The notes under the pieces are model-generated. The model had not been told where the DNA came from and made no database searches. It was given only the letters and a program-made list of their open reading frames with translations. A program made the position numbers and the translations under genes. From Phallusia mammillata (Eukaryota > Chordata > Ascidiacea > Phlebobranchia > Ascidiidae), in assembly GCA_003260075.1 (NCBI GenBank), contig QLIY01000594.1, forward strand, positions 1-64,000: DNA of 64,000 nucleotides, written 5' to 3'. Numbering within the stretch: position 1 is the first letter of the stretch; every line of letters begins with the position of its first letter. Shown piece by piece: positions 1-12,430 of this stretch.

Positions 1-763
1 AAAACTTGAAAATTGCAGTTACTAGGTTTTACCAAACGACGGCAGAATAGCATATATAGACAAATTTGTCCTGACCAAAAGGTTTCAACAAAATAGGGTA
101 AGGTCAAACTACTGCATGTGCCCTTTCTCGTAAACTATGAGGGAAACCCACAACACGAGCTTTTCCGTTGAGTTAAATTTGCGCATTTGACCAAAGTGAT
201 TTTTTCGACTTTGTTTCAGAACACCGGAAAAACACACAATTAATTTGACGTTTGAGGAAACGAATGAACGAACTTTACGGTTGATTAGTTTTCGAGTAAA
301 GTTTTGGTTCCGGCAGCTGCAAACATTCTGGGACGAAAAATTACGGGGAATTCTATTATTCAACAACGGTCCACTGCCCTAATCATTGGAGTGCCAAACC
401 GCAGCCATTCATAACGCAATTACTAAAAATAGCGGCCAAAGGGTGGTAACCTCTCCCCGTTATACATAGCTTATCCCAAATTTTTAAAATAGTTTCAGTT
501 TTTAATCTTTTATCCTATTTACTTGGTTATCTCATTTTAAAACTTGAATGAAATTCGCATGCATGTGTGATGTAACAAAACTATTGGACAATAAAATAAC
601 GGAAAACCAGCACACACCTTACAAAATACAAAAATAAATTTGCCTTTGCAACGATGTGCCCAAATAGGAACATCAAAACGGTTTATTACAACTTCGAAAC
701 ATAATGCAACAAAGAGTGGAATAATTATGAAACCGTTCATTTTTCTAATGATGGCTCCACTCG
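1..763. other. 3' flank of KANSL3, no gene seen
   Basis: No open frame here has splice sites or a protein pattern that I recognise. The part next to 764 is probably the 3' untranslated region of the minus-strand KANSL3 gene, because a minus-strand AATAAA lies at 682-687. The rest is AT-rich sequence with no feature I can support. Confidence 0.6.
682..687 (-). terminator. Candidate poly(A) signal of KANSL3
   Basis: A canonical AATAAA hexamer on the minus strand lies about 77 bases past the KANSL3 stop codon. The spacing is right for a short 3' untranslated region. No transcript evidence is available. Confidence 0.45.
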
Positions 764-3700
764 TCATGCGCATTTAAGTTTCAAACTTAAAACAAACCAA
801 CCTTGCATTTTCTTTCCGGTCGACGTCAAGAACTGGTCAGGAGAGGGCGACCGAGAGCCGACTCCGGTGTCCAGGTTACTTGTCAGCTGTTCCAGTATCG
901 CAGTGGCTTGCTGAGTCTCGCGGTCGTCGCGTCTACTTCTCGAAGCCAGAACGGATCGTGATTGGTCGACGCTGAACGATTGCGATCGCGAGAAAGCCAC
1001 CGGTCCTTGATTAACCATTTTCCGGCTGGTGGGAGGATCTAAGAACAAAATGCAACTTAAAGAAAAACTCTTTTGGCACAAAACCAGGTAAAGGTGCATG
1101 TACGTTTGGTTTGAGTCGAATAAAATTACTTTTTTTAAAACTTTCAATAGACAGAAAAAGCATTATTACATACCTGGTTTGATAAGATTGATGGAAGCCA
1201 TAGGGTTTGAAGCACCTAAATAATAGAAATATACTAATTCGCGTTATGTTCCAGTTCAGGTTATAAGGCATCATACTTTTTAAAATAAAAAACGTTTCAT
1301 ATAGTTCCGAAAATTGCAATAACAACAACGTAAAGGTTAGGCCCGAAGCCGTTTTTTTTTTTGAAAAAATACTAAATTCGATTAGAAAGTTGGTAAAACT
1401 GCGGTACAAACGAGGCAGAGTGTAAATGCCGGCCCAAATATTTTTCTGTTTTTTACCCTAAGGCTGAACCGGGCCTAACAAACGCTTAGCACACTGAGTA
1501 CTGCTCGGCTCTGCCCATCTACGATGGAAATGGACTGTACAAAAATTTCTACAAAATTTGGGGCGCCATGATTTCAACTTGAACTTACCCAAATTCAAGG
1601 TGAGGCTGCCAGAGTGCATGCCACTTTTCACAGGTTGTGGGGCTGGCAATGACACGGCAGGTGGATCGGATTCCGTCGGGGTGGGCTTGGCAAACCTGAA
1701 AAAGTAACTTACTTATATAAAACATTCTTACACTGTGTGCAACATTACACTATAGTGCGTTTCGAGAGATTTTCAAGAGTGGCGGAAAACTATTGTTTGG
1801 CGGATCCATTAAGTTTTAGGACTTGATAACAAAATGCTGGCGTGCATGACAATGCTAGAAGCCCCATTGGTCTTGATTTTATTATTTTATATACAATACT
1901 TAGTTGCAAAATATGTCTTTCGAAACATCTTTTTACGTTTTACCCTACGAAGTGTGTCGCACGAAAATGGTTCCCAACAAGTTATTCCACAAGATTTAAA
2001 GGTTTAAGAGCCACAGTTTAAAATCCAAGTTCTACCTGCGTAGGTCGGCCGATGGAGACATAACGGCTGTGTGAGAAGTTGCAGCGTCGTCGCTTTTATC
2101 GCCACCGAGTATCGCCGCAATCGCCGCTTCGGTCTGTTTTTCTGTTGGTTGGAGTAACTGCGATTTACGACGAGACAGAGCAGATGACAACTGGGCGTTG
2201 GGATCCTGCACAACAATTTCAAAAAAAAGGGTTTTGGCCAATGATACATGTCAATTTAATCAAGAACAACTTAAACCAATGGTTATTTAAGTTTTTATTT
2301 CATATTTGTTGCCTGCCTTAGACAACCAGAATTAATTTTCCCACTGTGAGCAACCAGATTAATTTAACCACAACGCAAAAACTATTTGCACCAACTATGA
2401 CTTTCCATAAGAATAACGTCATGCAACTTAAAACGATAACGTAATTGCCCCCTGAGAGTATTTACACACACGTTAAGACCACTGGCTTCACGAGTCTTAA
2501 AAGCATATAAATTAAAAAATCTCCTAACCCTCACTGAAATTGCTACTTTGAAATCAAAAGTCAGGTAATATGAATCACTTACATAGGAACACTATACACG
2601 GACTTGAAAAGTAATTTAATCATAAACATTACTGCCAAGGTGCTGGTGTATATAGAATACTACACTGTGTGCAACATTACACTATAGTGCGTTTCGAGAG
2701 ATGTTCAAGAGTGGCGGAAAACTATTGTTTGGCGGATCCATTAAGTTTTAGGACTTGATAACAAAATGCTGGCGTGCATGACAATGCTAGAAGCCCCATT
2801 GGTCTTGATTTTATTATTTTATATACAATACTTAGTTGCAAAATATGTCTTTCGAAACATCTTTTTACGTTTTACCCTACGAAGTGTGTCGCACGAAAAT
2901 GGTTCCCAACAAGTTATTCCACAAGATTTAAAGGTTTAAGAGCCACAGTTTAAAATCCAAGTTCTACCTGCGTAGGTCGGCCGATGGAGACATAACGGCT
3001 GTGTGAGAAGTTGCAGCGTCGTCGCTTTTATCGCCACCGAGTATCGCCGCAATCGCCGCTTCGGTCTGTTTTTCTGTTGGCTGGAGTAACTGCGATTTAC
3101 GACGAGACAGAGCAGATGACAACTGGGCGTTGGGATCCTGCACAACAATTTCAAAAAAAGGGTTTTGGCCAATGATACATTTCAATTTAATCAAGCACAA
3201 CTTAAACCAATGGTTATTTAAGTTTTTATTTCATATTTGTTGCCTGCCTTAGACAACCAGAATTAATTTTCCCACTGTGAGCAACCAGATTAATTTAACC
3301 ACAACGCAAAAACTATTTGCACCAACTATGACTTTCCATAAGAATAACGTCATGCAACTTAAAACGATAACGTAATTGCCCCCTGAGAGTATTTACACAC
3401 ACGTTAAGACCACTGGCTTCACGAGTCTTAAAAGCATATAAATTAAAAAATCTCCTAACCCTCACTGAAATTGCTACTTTGAAATCAAAAGTCAGGTAAT
3501 ATGAATCACTTACCTAGGAACACTATACACGGACTTGAAAAGTAATTTAATCATAAACATTACTGCCAAGGTGCTGGTGTATATAGAATACATCGTTCAG
3601 ACGTTCAGACGAATATACATCGTTCAGTTCCCTGTTATCGTCTGTGACGTCACTTTACACATCTGGCTTTTACCTTTTTTTCCTTAGTGCTTTATATACC

Positions 3701-6700
3701 GTGTTCTACAGCTTGATTGACAACCTACACTGATGATGACAACAGAGATTGTTGAAACGTCTAAACGATGTATTCTATATACACCAGCACCTTGGCAGTA
3801 ATGTTTATGATTAAATGAATCACTTACCTTGGTCAGGTCGATGGTAATGCTGCGGGACGAGCCACCAGCGGCGTCACGACCCTCGAGTCTGTCGTGACCT
3901 TTGCCGTATGACCTTTGAACCTCGTCTCCATGCGCGCCAGGCATAGCAGTGAGACCGCTAATGGAGCCAGTTTGAAGGTTGAACGAAAGACCATGCAACT
4001 GACCACTTACCCCTGCAAAACAACATAAAAAATTTAAATATTTAATTAAAAAGAAAACGTGTTTGTCAAGTTTAATGATGTCATTTATGACGTCTTTCCT
4101 GCTGCACACGTAATAGAGTCAAGGGTGCTATTGACCACTTTTGTTTAAGCAATTACCTTCGTCATTTTGGTTGATTAAGAAGTCATCGAGCTGGGAAGAC
4201 GACGACGGATAATGCCGAGACATAGGAGACGAGGATCTGTGTCTCTTGGCTAAAACACATAATATTCCGGCATTATGGCAAAACATACATTAAAACCACG
4301 CCTAACATACGAAAAACCCACTAACCTTGAGTATCCGCAAATTCCGTGTAACTGTGATGTCTTTTCCCCGTTAACATGCGCTGCAAAATATTTAAAGTTG
4401 TAGTTAAAAAGGGTTCTGTAAGCTAAATCTAAAAGTCTAATCGCCCATTTTGTAGTACCTCTGGTGTGTTGCCGCGTTCATGGCCAAACTTGAGTCTTTT
4501 CGCCAAGTGTTCGTCTCCTACAGCAAATATTACATTATTTTATTCGTATAGTTAGTTTATTTTAATTTAGAAAGACAAAGGTATTAATTTCAGTAAAACT
4601 TACCCATAAAACTTGACGATTTTTTCCGACAAACTCCACCCTGAAAAAAGTTCAAAATTATCTTGCAGTACAGAACAGTAGTTAACTGTGTTTAAAACAA
4701 AGTTTACATACCTCGGTACGATCAGCTTGTTCGGTGGCGAATATCGTGTGTAGAAACTCGCATATACATTCCAAAATTTTCCTGCCAGAAAGTTGTCATT
4801 AAATAAAATGCCAAAATGGGCACATCTTATTCAGTTTTTGTTAAAATCGGATGGACCAACTACCTAGCCCTGACCATAGCTTTATGCCTTTTTAAAGAAT
4901 GTGGCAATGTTTTAGCGAAAAACATTTCCGACTTTGCCATTGCTATCAATCAAAAAAAGCCTTGGTCGAAACGTCACAAATGTTTCACAGAAAAGTATTG
5001 GCTGCTTTATGGATAGATAGAGAGATATAAGATCGGCAAAACGTTACGTGTTCTTTGGACTAAAATCAGGTATTTTGTACAACGAACTATGTAACCTGAT
5101 GGACGAAACGTTTATTCAGTATTTTCTGGACTTACATTGAAATACGAATTTGGAAAACCAAACCAACAAACCTGTCAGCCATCGACTGGGTAACGGCACA
5201 TTGACGTTTAGTGTTGTCCGAAACTCTCAGCCAATCATCAGCGCCGTTTACAACCACCAGTGACGTCATAGCTTCGGTAAATGACGTTTCCCTTACGTCC
5301 TCGAGATCGCTCACGCGGCATGACATCGCTCGGTCGCCGACCACGAAAAGCATCGGCGTTGTGATGTCACACAATACGTCATCGATTGTCTGGAAATTGC
5401 ACACACATGTAAACATTTCTGAGATGAACCCAATTACCCAAACGTTGTGAATTTTCTGAAAAAGCTAAAATATCTCACCCCACGTTCCCCAAACATGGTG
5501 TACAAAGGAAATCCCAAACAGACAACAGCTGCAACTTTTTCTTTAAGGCAAGCCTGTGAAAAATAAAACACATTTATGAAGTGCAGCATGTAACAACTAT
5601 TGGAACTCCCAGATACACCATAAATCGTCAAACTAAGTGAGGGATATTTGACCTTACATAAATGATTTTCAGTGATTCTGCTCATCACATTATATTTATA
5701 ATTTATTATTTAGTGGTAAATTAATCATAAAAACATACCCAGTAGAAAACATCTATCATTAATGACTGTGGTAAAAAACATTTTCGTGCTTTACATTAAC
5801 TTACATGGCAGTTTAACAAACTGGCTGTGTGCCAGCCTAGCAATACAATCTTTCTTGTTGGATGCTTTGCAGAAAGTTCACGGATTCTTTTGCGAATGTT
5901 GTTTAAAGTCTGCCCCGCCAAATCATGTACACTCCACTTCAGTTTTTCCGCCATGTTGTCAGTCTCATCACTTGTAGATCCAGTTTGAATTACCTGCATA
6001 AAAAGCATTCTTGAACAAAACCTGATGGAAAAAGCTTTATTAGCAGCTATATTTTGTTAAATTTTTTTTACAAAACATGACTTTTTCTGCATAAACATTT
6101 GTATATTAAAAGTACAAAATCTTACTTTTCCTATCTGACTGAGCAATGAATTCCAAAATCTCAAACGTCGAGAAGTAACAGGCATTGATGATTGCATTAC
6201 AGTACACTGCACCACAATAAACAGAATGGAGTGGCCAAGGTTCATTTGCTGCAAAACATAGTAAATATTTCAAAACACTCAATGTAACAAAAACAAATGG
6301 TAAAGGTTCAGAAAGTAACCTGTTTCATATTTGAAACCACTGCTGTAACTGCAGGATCCCATGGTCTTTTTAAGAGAATACCGAGTCTTTCACTAGCCCC
6401 AGTACCAGTGTCACGAGAAGGCATAATCATTCTTTCTACCAATGCTGGCACCTATAACATTTTAAAAACTCTTATTACAGAAACTACAGTTTTAAATTAC
6501 CTAGTTATTGTGTGAGTTACAGAATATAAGTTTCAAAAAAACAATAGCAGACAAACTTATAAATAAACAAACTAACAACAACTTACCATTGATCTTAGTG
6601 TTTGCATGATGTCTAAATAAATGGATAGTAAAGTTGTGGGCAGTTTTTCAATAAGCAGTAAATGTAACCACTGAGTCAGTTTGAGTGACCAACCAACACT

Positions 6701-8334
6701 GGTCAGTGCACTGCGAAGTCGAGCTGCTGACCGGTCAACTGAAAGTCGCCGCAACACTATTTCATCACTGTTCTGTTGAAAAGAAGACAATAGTTAAGAC
6801 AGTGTTTTCTTGATTTTTCAACAAATTCCTCCCTTCAAAATTTAAAATATTTTCATTCCCCACTAATATCCTACATAGTGGATTCTAAACCATAAAAAAT
6901 CATTTAAAATTGGGCCATTTATCAACCTCACAGGTAATATTTCCCAGACTTTAAGTGTCTATTCCAACCACATGCTAAATAAAGTACATTCCTTCTCTCA
7001 AGTTTTAAGATTCCTATGCAGTTGGGGACCACTGACTTAAGGTAAAAGAACAAGGAACATATTTTCAACATACACACCCCTTTGTAAGCCAGCCTTGCCA
7101 TTTTCTCACTCTGCAAGATGCTTACTACACGATTAAACAATTTCATCTCCATGATACCCCAAGAAGACCTAAACAAAACAATAATTCAAATGCACAGTTT
7201 AAGTATATATACACATATAGCAGCATTGGGCCATACTTGTTTATTGTATCTTCCCACACAAGCTCTTGGTCATGTAGTGCAAAGCTTTTGTTTGCTGTGG
7301 CAATGGCATGTCTTTCACATTCATTCATTTGCATTCGAGCTTTCTGGTCAGCACAATGCCAAGATGATGAGCCAATTGTGTTGGGATTTTCGTCGCATGT
7401 GTCCACATCAATCTGGACAAAAAAACACAAACTATTGTTTCCAAAACAACTTGAACTAAAATAATAGTTTCTTTGCACCCAGGATATTTACCTCACTATC
7501 CGAATCGGAATCATTCTGGTCAGAGTTCTTGTTTGGTCTGCAATAGTAAATGCATGGGATNAACACTTACTATACAGGCGGCTAGTAAAAATGCCTAAAA
7601 TGAAAAAAGATACTTCAATCAAAGTTAACATTAGTTATACAGACCTAACGTAAAGTAATTCCTTCGTACGTTTTGCCTTGAGAATAGTACTGCTTGCTGC
7701 AACACTAAACCACACACATGCAAAATGCAACCAGGGGGGGGGGGACAAAAGTGACATAAAAGCTAAATTGTAAAAGTAATATAAACAAAGTAACAAACAT
7801 ATAGTAGTATACTTTATGTATTTGAATAAAACGTACATGTGATAAATGCAAATGCCAAAAATATGGTAAAAGTTGAGACACTGCATTCTGTATAAGGTGA
7901 ACATTATTCATGTTCATGTAAAAATGTATGCCTTACATTATGAGCAATGCTTGGAGCTTTTGGGCCTTTGGGGCATACAAAATTGTTTTTTTTTACTTGA
8001 TTTATCAAAACAAGATAGTTCTTACCTGATTTGGCTTGTAGCTCGGGGGGGGGGACATTCTGTATAAGGTGAACATTACTCATGTTCATGTAAAAATGTA
8101 TGCCTTACAATTTATGAGCAATGCTTTGAGCTTTTGGGCCTTTGGGGCATACAAAATTGTTTGTTTTATATTTGATTTATCAAAACAAGATAGTTCTTAC
8201 CTGATTTGGCTTGTAGCTCCAAACAGTTGGCAGGGAGTCAAAACTGTTTTTACCGGAATTATTCGGCTAGAGTCCTTTAAACGCTCTTCAGACCAATGTT
8301 TGGTGTAGCAGTGATCCCGTTCAAACCAAGACAT
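764..8334 (-). CDS. KANSL3: KAT8 regulatory NSL complex subunit 3, 19 exons, about 806 aa
   Basis: KANSL3 belongs to the nuclear NSL complex, which directs the MOF/KAT8 histone acetyltransferase. Exons in gene order: 8201-8334, 7492-7537, 7237-7412, 7078-7168, 6587-6772, 6320-6451, 6126-6248, 5805-5993, 5479-5553, 5172-5389, 4712-4781, 4604-4640, 4459-4517, 4326-4380, 4157-4249, 3828-4012, one of 2968-3137 or 2036-2205, 1589-1695, 764-1038. All phases agree and give one open frame. Family stretches include MNECERHA, LLKRPWDPAV, TSRRLRFWNS, VVCLGFPL and VVVNGADDWLRVS, the last two in the alpha/beta-hydrolase-like core. The nucleophile elbow reads GWHTA, without the serine of an active hydrolase; the vertebrate protein also lacks it, so this is a pseudo-enzyme scaffold. 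The tail is Ser-rich and low in complexity. The start is the ATG at 8334, whose product resembles the vertebrate N-terminus. Confidence 0.9.
1729..3591. repeat. Abutting tandem duplication, 2 x about 931 bp, doubling a KANSL3 exon
   Basis: Copy A (1729-2660) and copy B (2661-3591) are nearly identical and lie head to tail with no spacer. Each carries the same 170-base KANSL3 exon (2036-2205 and 2968-3137) with intact acceptor and donor. Because 170 is not a multiple of three, splicing in both would shift the frame and meet a stop in the next exon, so at most one is used per transcript. Copies differ by a few substitutions. This could be a real duplication or two alleles assembled in series. 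Confidence 0.85.
3541..3820. repeat. Fold-back inverted repeat in KANSL3 intron
   Basis: The sequence at 3541-3610 returns in reverse complement at about 3757-3820, giving arms of roughly 60 bases around a loop of about 150 bases. The left-arm core (AAACATTACTGCCAAGG) also closes the upstream tandem copy near 2626. The right arm runs up to the donor of the KANSL3 exon at 3828. The loop holds a CTGATGATG...GAAACGT motif at 3730-3760 that recurs near 13586. It is probably a non-autonomous mobile-element remnant. Confidence 0.6.
7561..8054. repeat. Misplaced allelic copies of KANSL3 exon-1 flanks
   Basis: A single N at 7561 is followed by a copy (7562-7733) of the sequence at 8342-8520, then eleven G (7734-7744). 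After other intron sequence comes a copy (about 7880-8044) of 8056-8219, which includes the last bases of exon 1 and its donor, then ten G (8045-8054). The copies differ by a few substitutions. The pattern is best explained by fragments of the other allele inserted by the assembler into KANSL3 intron 1. Confidence 0.7.
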
Positions 8335-8581
8335 TTTATTCAACACTTACTATACAGGCGGCTGGTAAAAATGCCTAAAATGAGAAAAAACACCATTCAA
8401 TCAAAGTTAACATTAGTTATACAGACCTAACGTAAACTAATTCCTTCGTACGTTCTGCCTTGAGAATAGTACTGCTTGCTGCAAAGTGTAAACACTAAAC
8501 ACACACATGCAAAATGCAACCCGGCTGGCTGGACAGATGAGATTACCGGTATATCTACGTCAAGATACTTGTATTGCAGTG

Positions 8582-9235
8582 TTAACATTTATGAAATGTG
8601 GTTGCCCTGAAAATTATGCAAAATTAATTCAGCCTAATTTTTAGATTAAATTTTAATCAAGAGGCTAGCCAATAGCCGGTGCACAAGAGTGTAGATAAAT
8701 CCGGACAAATAATACTTCCATTCTTCGGCGAAGATAACTCCAGTAACGATTTCCAGTGAGACGTAAACAATATTTCCAATAATCTGGTCCAGTGCAACGA
8801 TAAATAATAATAACTCCAGTAATGCAATCTAATGATTGGAGCAGGTTTCAATTAATTACCAGCGTAGAGTTTGCTATTCGGATCTTTTGGAAATTCACCT
8901 TGCTGGCCTACAGGGGGGGGGGATTAACATTTACGAAATGTGGTTGCCCTGAAAATTATGCAAAATTAATTAGCCTAATTTTTAGATTAAAGTTTAATCA
9001 AGAGGCTAGCCCATAGCCGGTGCCGGACAAATAATACTTCCAATCTTGGACGAAGATAACTCCAGTCACGATTTCCAGTAAGACGTATTTCCAACAATCG
9101 GGCCCAGTGCCATGATAAATAATAATAACTCCAGTAATGCAATCTAAAGTTTGGAGCAGGTTTCAATTCAATTAATTATATCAGCATAGAGTTTGCTATT
9201 CGGATCTTTTGGAAATTCACCTTGCTGGCCTACAG
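8582..9235. repeat. Local duplication across a ten-G seam
   Basis: Sequence 8582-8912 is repeated at 8923-9235 with scattered substitutions and small indels. The copies are separated by ten G (8913-8922). Likely two alleles joined at a contig seam. Confidence 0.7.
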
Positions 9236-10479
9236 TATGTAGCCTACCACAAACTTTGCTTTAACACTTTGCAACAAAATAAACCATCCCTATTACATAA
9301 AAAAGATTAAAATAAAACAATTACGTTTAGTTATTAACATAGCATCTGTATTAAAAACGTTAACGTAGCATTTCTAACTTTGACTTAATTTTAACACACG
9401 AATGCACAGTTCAACAGCACGCGTATAAATTGTGCTGAACTGGGGGTCGCGATGACAGTAGGCCTAATTTAAAACTGCCAATTTGCAACTCCGTTTAAAA
9501 TCTATCACGCAAGTTGCAACGTTCTAGCGTTCTGCTAAAACCCAACTGAAGCAGCTTCGGAATTGCCACATATTATAGCTGCAAAGCTGGGAAAACCGGT
9601 TTGGGAATCCTAATACCATCAGGTCTCACAGTCAGCATTTGTTTTGTTTAGCTTGTAAATGACTGCGTGTTTCCGGTGGTTCTGTGGGAAACTTAAAGGG
9701 TTAGTGGAAACTTTTGCATTCGGCCACGAGTCACGTGACAGAACTGCCACGTATAATTGCAGAACTCCAAGGCCGAATTTACGCCTGCGATTGGTCAGTT
9801 AATCTGCATTAAATCACGCGAGTGTTTTCATTTAGTTCTTTGTAAATAGTAAAAACCTCTCTCTTTGTTTGTGCAAGAACATACGGGACACCCACGTTGG
9901 ACGGACTTTTTGTACACAAACCGTACAGTGTAAAATACACGTAAATAATTATATCTGCAGATAAGGCTTGGAACGGAATAAAACAACACAGCAGCTAAAT
10001 CACAATGAAATAATGCAATATACGTCTCCAAGTGCTAGTTAGTGCTTTTAGTCATGTTTACATTCTCTTCGCAACGCCCCTTTTGCTTTGGCTGAGCTTG
10101 CGACGTGGGACGCAGAGCAGGCTCCAGTCTGTGGCAAAGTAAAATCGGTTAAGTAGTGCGCAAGTGTAAAATTGTTACAGCAAATGACTGGGTCGGTGAT
10201 GTTGCCTGCAATACCATGTATAAAAGCCTGTCACGCCTTGTTGCAAGCTCAGCACCTAGGTATCCTGACCACACCATGGACATTTTCGATTATATAAGCG
10301 TTTATTTAGTAGATCTGGAATCAGCAACGCTACAAGAAAAAAAAAAGCGCTCGCGATTCATGCTGTTACAAGCGTGAAGGATAGGATCAATAAAAGTGGA
10401 GACCAAGAAAGACGAGGAAAGAGATACAAGGTGATAACGGAGCAACGTCTAACAGCAATCCCGATAAAACAGTAGAGAG

Positions 10480-10600
10480 CAGAATAAAATCCACTTTAAG
10501 CACCTGGAATACACGCAGGCTTTACGATCTTAACGTCAAAACATTGACCATGGTGCGATGTTTTAGAATGACAAGCGCATTAGCGCTATAAAGAAACTGT
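10480..10600 (+). mobile_element. Possible LINE endonuclease remnant
   Basis: One forward frame around 10486-10590 reads LSTWNTRRLYDL, which resembles the start of the AP-like endonuclease domain of LINE ORF2 proteins. The frame closes soon after and nothing else of a LINE is visible. It could be chance. Confidence 0.25.
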
Positions 10601-10769
10601 CGCAATAACACAGGCTTAGATATATTTCAGTCCAAATTAAGTGCGATGTACATAAATAATGCGCCACATTTCAAAAAGGGTATTAAGTTGCATATTGCTC
10701 GCCAATCGACAAACCACCAAGCATGTAGTTCAGTCAGGTTGGGTATTTATATTCTTGGCATTTATGTAG

Positions 10770-10881
10770 AATTAGACACACTAAAAAGTCGTCACTTGAT
10801 GGGGTTTAACTTTCTTTGATGGGGGGGGGGAAATAGACACACTAAAAAGTCGTCACTTGATGGGGTTTAACTTTCTTTGAT
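10770..10881. repeat. Local duplication across a ten-G seam
   Basis: About 50 bases (10770-10820) recur at 10831-10881 immediately after ten G (10821-10830). Same seam pattern as elsewhere in the window. Confidence 0.7.
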
Positions 10882-11388
10882 TGTTATGGTAAACTACTTT
10901 AACGAGAAATGTAATGTTTGCAACAAAGGGACCAAGGGGACTGGGGCAGTACTGGAGTCACTTTCGACTTGAACTGAAGAAACGCTTCCGTTTGCGTGGA
11001 CTTGCAACATCTCCGTCTGCTTGGTGGAAAGAAACCAGAAAATATTGGACACGGTTTAGCTGAACGTTATCATGCTTTTTGAATAATATTTTGTTTATTG
11101 TAATTAGTTTGTATTGTCACATGCTACTGGTTATGGTATTGTACTTGTTAGACAGTCAACTTTATATTGGTCATAAACAAGGCAAAGTTGCACACATCTA
11201 TAGAATTATGGTGGCTTTCTAAACGGCCAGATATGTAGTAAAACTGTAATAGGTAAAATATGAAGCAATTTCAAATAAATAAGGACCACCAATCATAAAA
11301 ATAACTGCCAAATCACAAACATATATAGGCTTAATTTTATGGATATCAAAAAGGTTCGCACCGTTTCGAATCCATCGAGTCCTCTTCA

Positions 11389-11681
11389 CCGGTGTTCAAG
11401 CAGCTGTTTATTCGACCAGAACGCAGCGGAAACAAAAAAGAACATTGGAATAAGCAAAACATAATGGGATCACCGCAACATAAATTTGATTGCTAAAAAG
11501 CTAAAGCTTTGTTTTGTCCCTGTCTTAATGGGGGGGGGGGCCGGTGTTCAAGCAGCTGTTTATTCGACCAGAAAGCAGCGGAAACAAAAAATAACATTGG
11601 AATAAGCGAACATAATAGGATCACCGCAACAAAAATTTGATTGCTAAAAAGCTAAAGCTTTGTTTTGTCCCTGTCTTAATG
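11389..11681. repeat. Local duplication across a poly-G seam
   Basis: Sequence 11389-11529 recurs at 11541-11681 with a few substitutions, separated by eleven G (11530-11540). In the second copy the ATG that runs into the G tract is followed by normal sequence, as expected if the first copy was a truncated contig end. Confidence 0.7.
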
Positions 11682-12049
11682 AAAATGTCTACAGCTATGA
11701 AAGAACCAGCGAAAACTATTCGGTTTTGTTAATTTTGGTGACATTTAATTGTATTTTTTGTAAAATATCAATTGCAATTGTGAGATTGAGATACTAGATG
11801 GGCCAATCAGGTCGTTCTTGACATGCGTCACCTCCAACAAGCCGAAAAATTAAAAGCAGACTAAACTGGTAAGAAACATGGCAACATCAACGACCCATTG
11901 TGTTATGCTGCGTATTGGCCCAACATTATTAGAACAATAACACAGAGGCACCAATAACAGTGTGCAAACACAAAACAATATGAAACTAAAAATAATTTGC
12001 GAAGTACTTGCATTTTGTTCAATGTAAGTCACTACCAAACAATTCAAAG

Positions 12050-12292
12050 CAGAGGTTGTCAACCCAAGAGGTAATTTTTTTAAATAATTTTTAGATAAAT
12101 TTAAAAAGACATAGGTTTGGGAACTTCTAAAAAAAATAAAAAAATGATTTACAAATGAGGTCCATACTGTTATTTCTACATTTGAACGCTAACTACATAC
12201 TGTTAACATAGGTACTAAAAGAGACTAAGCTTTCGCAATAGTTTTGCTGGGATTTTGTCTCCGAAAGCGATCAGGGAGTTGAGAAACCTCTG
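12050..12292. mobile_element. hAT-like MITE, 243 bp
   Basis: The ends are inverted repeats: CAGAGGTTGTCAAC at the left and, in reverse complement, CAGAGGTTTCTCAAC at the right. The flanking octamers (12042-12049 and 12293-12300) match at five of eight positions, so the 8-base target duplication expected of hAT elements is decayed or wrong. No coding sequence is present. Confidence 0.5.
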
Positions 12293-12430
12293 ATTTGAAC
12301 AAACCATCCGTATTGGTTAACAAACAAAAAGCATGCTCCTTCAATTAAAATGTTCCCGAGATTAAATCAGGCCGTGCACCAAGCGTTGAATGCAAGTCAT
12401 AATTACATTGTACGATGTCATCCCTTTTTT

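Larger units (their letters stand above)
8335..12430. other. Spacer between KANSL3 and EXOC6: promoter flank plus repeats
   Basis: This 4.1-kb stretch holds no gene I can support. It should contain the KANSL3 promoter (next to 8334) and the EXOC6 3' untranslated region (next to 12431). It carries three local duplications at poly-G seams, an hAT-like element and a possible LINE remnant, each listed separately. A 73-codon open frame at 10156-10377 has no recognisable domain and I do not call it a gene. Confidence 0.6.

Noticed and set aside
7734..7744. Poly-G runs as G-quadruplex or regulatory tracts
   Set aside because: Their fixed length of ten and flanking duplicate sequence fit assembly spacers better than biology.
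10156..10377. 73-codon forward open frame with a TATAAA-like sequence inside
   Set aside because: No recognisable domain, no splice partners, and it lies in a repeat-rich spacer; the TATAAA is within the frame, not upstream of it.
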